From Tannerella sp. (GTDB lineage Bacteria > Bacteroidota > Bacteroidia > Bacteroidales > Tannerellaceae): a DNA stretch of 7,121 bases. Shown one piece after another: positions 5,201-7,121 of the stretch. The notes beneath the pieces are model-generated. The model was given only the letters and a program-made list of their open reading frames with translations. It searched no databases and was not told the origin of the DNA. The translations under genes and the position numbers were made by a program. Within the stretch, counting starts at the first letter, position 1; each line of letters opens with the position of its first letter. The stretch is taken from the NCBI GenBank assembly GCA_031289445.1, contig JAITPL010000068.1:1-7121 (forward strand). Reading direction: 5' to 3'.

Positions 5201-6817
5201 CTGCGACCTATCCTGATGACCTCTTTTGCCCTGATATTCGGACTTATGCCGCTGGCTATGGCGTCGGGCGCAGGCGCTATCGGCAACCGCTCAATAGGTA
5301 TCTCGGCCATTGGCGGAATGTTGATTGGAACCTTCCTCGGAATACTTGTCGTGCCTTCGCTTTTCATTATCTTTCAGTTGATTCAGGAACGCTTCAGCAA
5401 GTCGGGACTGGTCAATGCGGCAAAGATGATTGCGGTTGTCAGCGTCCTTTCTTTAAGTATTTCATCGTGTCAGGTCTTTAATAAATATCAGTCGCCGGAG
5501 GTTGATACAACAGACTTGTATCGCGCAGAATATAACTCCAATGACACGACTACGGTCGCCTCGCTTCACTGGTCTGATTATTTTATCGACCCGACACTGC
5601 AAAAACTTATAGAAGAGGGACTTAGTGCAAATTTTGACCTGCGGACGGCTTATTTTCGCGTGGAGGAGGCTGCGGCGGCGCTCTCAGTTGCGAGGGCGGC
5701 ATATTTCCCCACTGCAGGGATTGCAGGGCAAGCTACTCATTCGCGTACAAGCGAGAAGAACGGCGTAACGGATGCATTGGGCTATGGCAGCAATCGCTAT
5801 CAGTTAGGGCTGGCCGTGCAGTGGGAGATAGACATCTGGGGCAAACTCAACCGTCGCTCTCGCGCAAGTTTGGCTCAATATCTGCAAAGTATTGAATATA
5901 AGCGACTTATACAGACTACTCTTATATCAAATATTGCCGCTTCATACTTTACGCTGATGGCGCTTGACGAACAACTGCATATCTCGCTCGAAACGATAGA
6001 GGTATTGAAGCAAAACGCTGTTTCGATGCAGGCGATGATGGATGCCGGTCTGCTAACTGCCGCCGCTGTCGAACAAAGCCGTGCACTGTTGGCTTCGACA
6101 CAGGTCTCGGCCTTAAATTTGGAGGTTTCAATCCGCAAGTTGGAGAACGCTCTCTCAATTGTTGTAGGGCGCAAACCGGGCGCTATCGACAGGCAGTTGC
6201 TATCTACATGGACAGCTCCTTCAGCTCCATTGTCGCGTGGCGTACCTGCACAGATGCTTGCCTTGCGTCCAGACGTGCGCACCGCCGAATTGCAGTTGCG
6301 TTCGGCCTTCGAGTTGCGCAATGCCGCGCAGGCCGCGCTTTATCCCTCGCTGACGCTCACTTCCGGCACTATGGTTGGTTATGGCGCTTCGTCGTTCTCC
6401 GATTTCTTCAAGCCTGAAAACCTTCTGGCTAATGTTATCGGCGGCCTGACGCAGCCTCTCTTTGCGGGCAATCAACTGCGTGCACAAGTGAAGATTACGA
6501 AAGCGCAGGAGCAGGAAGCTCTGACTGCTTTTGAGAAAGCGACATTGACGGCTGCGCAAGAGGTTTCGGATGTGTTGTTTGTTTACGACAAGGCGCAAGA
6601 GAAGACGGTTTTTCGTCGCGAGCAGATAGAGTCGCTACGCAAGTCGGTTGACTATACCGGCGAACTGCTAAGCGCCGGCGAAGCTACCTATCTGGAGGTT
6701 TTGACTGCCCGCCAGAGCTACCTGACCGCCCAGCTTGCTTCCGTCAACGACACTCTCGAAAAAGCTCAAGCAGTAATCGACCTCTACCGTGCTCTCGGCG
6801 GTGGTGGAGAAAACTAA
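2279..6817 (+). CDS. HAE-1 type RND transporter fused to NodT/OprM-type outer-membrane factor
   Basis: One uninterrupted 1512-codon frame that encodes two normally separate proteins. Residues about 1-1049 form a complete AcrB-like proton/drug antiporter, close to AcrB in length. They comprise TM1 (about 10-30), a first periplasmic domain, TM2-6 (about 341-492), a lysine-rich cytoplasmic loop (about 495-515), TM7 (about 540-561), a second periplasmic domain and TM8-12 (about 875-1036). The proton-relay residues are present: D404 and D405 in TM4 (GIVVDDAIVVVE), K944 in TM10 (MLAKNAILIVEYA) and T981 in TM11, matching AcrB D407, D408, K940 and T978. The loop FVPQEDSGG after TM7 fits HAE-1 rather than metal-type RND proteins. 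Residues 1050-1512 are a complete outer-membrane factor, described separately. There is no stop, frameshift or long linker at the join. The gene is 12 nt behind the adaptor, so the two encode a full tripartite pump. Probable role: export of hydrophobic or amphiphilic toxic compounds; the exact substrate is unknown. Confidence 0.93.
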   Translation: MLKTFIDRPVLSTVISILIVVLGIIGLFMLPVEQYPDIAPPTVRVSATYSGANADVVMNSVVIPLEEQINGVEGMTYMTSSASNTGSATISIFFEKGINPDIAAVNVQNQVARATPRLPQEVTQVGVTVRKQQSSTILMINFMTDNPDYDQTFLQNYANIHLLPPIKRVKGVGDANVYGARDYSMRIWLKPDVMAAYRITTQEVIAALQEQNIEAAPGELGQESKQSFQYTLKYTGRLKTVPEYENIIVRSVDGQVLRLHDVAQVELGALNYTVLSKVDGNQSVTIGINQTAGSNAQEVINNIKAGLKEAEVNFPPGLKIIYVQDANEFLDASVEKVLHTLVEAFLLVFVVVLIFLQNFRSTLIPAIAVPVAIVGTFFFLQLFGFSINLLTLFALVLAIGIVVDDAIVVVEAVHAQLDAGMKDAREATIKAMKEIAPAIVSITLVMAAVFVPVSFIGGTSGVFYKQFGLTLAVAILLSAVNALTLSPALCAIFLHGNHSSEKKKKNIFSRFASVFNTFFEAATAQYGRSLHFLGKRNHRWITVTLILTMAVLLFTLMKIIPSGFVPQEDSGGVMGMVTLAPGASLERTQEIAQQVTEIAQNIEHVLNVASLVGVNFMSGQGSSYATIQIKMDPWNSRKITTNQVAAILKEKTADIKDATFIFMGTPTLQGFGLSNGVELQMQDRTGGDINHFFDVTNDFLASMRQRPEVMMAMTTFNPNFPQKQIEANVAKIKEAGLTLGQVMSTLQAFVGSMYVSDFNLYGKQYRVMVQALPEYRERLDNLDGFFVRTASGEMAPVTEFLTIQDVTAPQTLSRFNMYSSMSITIMPNYIGGYANGDVLRAIDEVAAEILPDNFTYDYSGMTREEVKSGGQTYMILALCLIFVYLLLAALYESYILPLAVIFSLPVGLAGVYIFIFVGMSFGTGIVNNIYVQISLIMLIGMLAKNAILIVEYAIQRRRQGLSIVEAAVNGAVARLRPILMTSFALIFGLMPLAMASGAGAIGNRSIGISAIGGMLIGTFLGILVVPSLFIIFQLIQERFSKSGLVNAAKMIAVVSVLSLSISSCQVFNKYQSPEVDTTDLYRAEYNSNDTTTVASLHWSDYFIDPTLQKLIEEGLSANFDLRTAYFRVEEAAAALSVARAAYFPTAGIAGQATHSRTSEKNGVTDALGYGSNRYQLGLAVQWEIDIWGKLNRRSRASLAQYLQSIEYKRLIQTTLISNIAASYFTLMALDEQLHISLETIEVLKQNAVSMQAMMDAGLLTAAAVEQSRALLASTQVSALNLEVSIRKLENALSIVVGRKPGAIDRQLLSTWTAPSAPLSRGVPAQMLALRPDVRTAELQLRSAFELRNAAQAALYPSLTLTSGTMVGYGASSFSDFFKPENLLANVIGGLTQPLFAGNQLRAQVKITKAQEQEALTAFEKATLTAAQEVSDVLFVYDKAQEKTVFRREQIESLRKSVDYTGELLSAGEATYLEVLTARQSYLTAQLASVNDTLEKAQAVIDLYRALGGGGEN
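5426..6817 (+). other. Outer-membrane factor half of the fusion, with its own lipoprotein signal
   Basis: Codons 1050-1512 (463 residues, the usual length of a free OprM/NodT-type channel). They begin with Met1050, preceded by Lys1049, then a hydrophobic run (IAVVSVLSLSIS) and a lipobox ending in Cys1064 (codon 5468-5470). This is what a free OMF lipoprotein gene would start with. The mature part has the two OEP repeats. The first contains WSDYFIDPTLQKLIEEGL and AYFPT; the second contains LRPDVRTAELQL (1329-1340), ALYPSLTLT and QPLFAGNQLRAQ. These are typical OMF helix/strand segments. The trimer would form the beta-barrel and periplasmic tunnel of the pump. It could be released by signal peptidase II from the fusion or be made from the internal ATG. 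No Shine-Dalgarno is visible before that ATG, which is uninformative in this phylum. Confidence 0.85.
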
Positions 6818-6846
6818 CTTCATAGCAATGGGAAAGGAGGCTACAG

Positions 6847-6888
6847 GTAATCGACCTTTACCGTGCCCTTGGCGGTGGTGGAGAGTAG
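6847..6888 (+). pseudogene. C-terminal remnant of a second outer-membrane factor
   Basis: Thirteen codons plus TAG that repeat the end of the preceding gene (VIDLYRALGGGGE, then stop). Compared with 6773-6817, four codons differ, all at the third base and all synonymous (CTC/CTT, GCT/GCC, CTC/CTT, GAA/GAG), and one Asn codon before the stop is missing. Upstream similarity fades within about 20 bases (a GGCTACAG stretch may correspond to GCTCAAGCA). It is best explained as the 3' tail of a diverged paralogous OMF gene whose body was lost, rather than a fresh 74-bp tandem duplication. It has no start of its own and is not expected to be expressed. Confidence 0.7.
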
Positions 6889-6924
6889 AAATTTTGCTTT
6901 TTATTTAAAATTATTGCCGAAAAA

Positions 6925-6956
6925 TTTGGTGATTTAGAAATAAACACTTACCTTTG
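6925..6956 (+). promoter_or_regulatory. Consensus Bacteroidota promoter
   Basis: TTTG (6925-6928) and TACCTTTG (6949-6956, fits TAnnTTTG) are separated by 20 nt, the cleanest match to the Bacteroidota promoter in the window. Transcription should begin near 6960-6963 and run rightwards out of the window. It separates a downstream unit from the efflux operon; no clear terminator hairpin with a U-tract is seen in between. Confidence 0.7.
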
Positions 6957-7121
6957 CAGCGTAAAAAGATTTGCGGCGCGGCATTAAGGTCTGCGGCGTT
7001 TAAAAACAGAGAGCAGGAGCTTGCCGTTTTTGCAGTTCCCGAAATACTCAAGAAATCTCCTCAGTTGCACCATTCGGAATGGGAGCAACGAGGCTTCGCA
7101 GTAGAAAGAGCTAAGATTTTC
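6957..7121 (+). other. Open frame of uncertain status, runs off right edge
   Basis: Downstream of the promoter one frame stays open to the edge, in phase with the codons AAA AAC AGA at 7002-7010. The protein-like stretch reads KNREQELAVFAVPEIL (7002-7049) and then continues through HHSEWEQRGFAVERAKIF. No ATG or GTG precedes it. The nearest upstream in-frame TTG (6954) lies inside the -7 box and so cannot be the start from this promoter. It may be a 5'-truncated gene, a gene using an unusual start, or untranslated leader for something further right. I do not recognise the family from this fragment. Confidence 0.3.

Noticed and set aside
6889..6912. Terminator after the efflux operon
   Set aside because: Only a weak A/T inverted repeat (AATTTT...AAAATT) is present, with no GC-rich stem.

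Overview
The window looks like a Bacteroidota (probably Bacteroidales) chromosome segment. Several promoters fit the phylum's -7 consensus TAnnTTTG, two or three of them with a correctly spaced TTG/TTTG -33 element. Leaders are A-rich and there is no clear Shine-Dalgarno sequence before the main genes. The efflux genes are of the lipoprotein type common in this phylum.

Left part (1-830, minus strand): a small cluster of uncharacterised genes. An 80-residue protein gene is present twice as a tandem direct duplication of about 327 bp. Each copy carries its own promoter. The inner copy overlaps by 26 nt the start of a second unknown gene that runs off the left edge. The outer copy is followed by only the first nine codons of that second gene, which then reads into the inner copy's promoter and stops.

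Middle (about 830-1159): an intergenic region between divergent genes. It holds a mosaic, GC-rich, hairpin-forming repeat (876-946) and a promoter for the right-hand operon.

Right part (1160-6817, plus strand): a complete tripartite RND efflux pump encoded by only two genes. The first is a lipoprotein periplasmic adaptor (AcrA/MexA type). The second is one 1512-codon frame that joins a full-length HAE-1/AcrB-type proton-driven transporter (residues about 1-1049) to a full-length NodT/OprM-type outer-membrane factor (about 1050-1512). The OMF half still has its own Met, hydrophobic signal segment and lipobox Cys inside the fusion. The adaptor should bridge the transporter and the channel, and substrates would be exported from the periplasm or inner membrane across the outer membrane. 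No regulator gene is visible in the window.

Right end (6818-7121): just after the stop lies a 13-codon echo of the OMF C-terminus that differs only at synonymous positions, probably the tail of a lost paralogue. A textbook Bacteroidota promoter and a reading frame without a clear start follow, the frame running off the edge.

The most unusual items are the HAE-1 transporter/OMF fusion with an internal lipoprotein signal, the OMF tail remnant behind it, and the diversified tandem duplication on the left.
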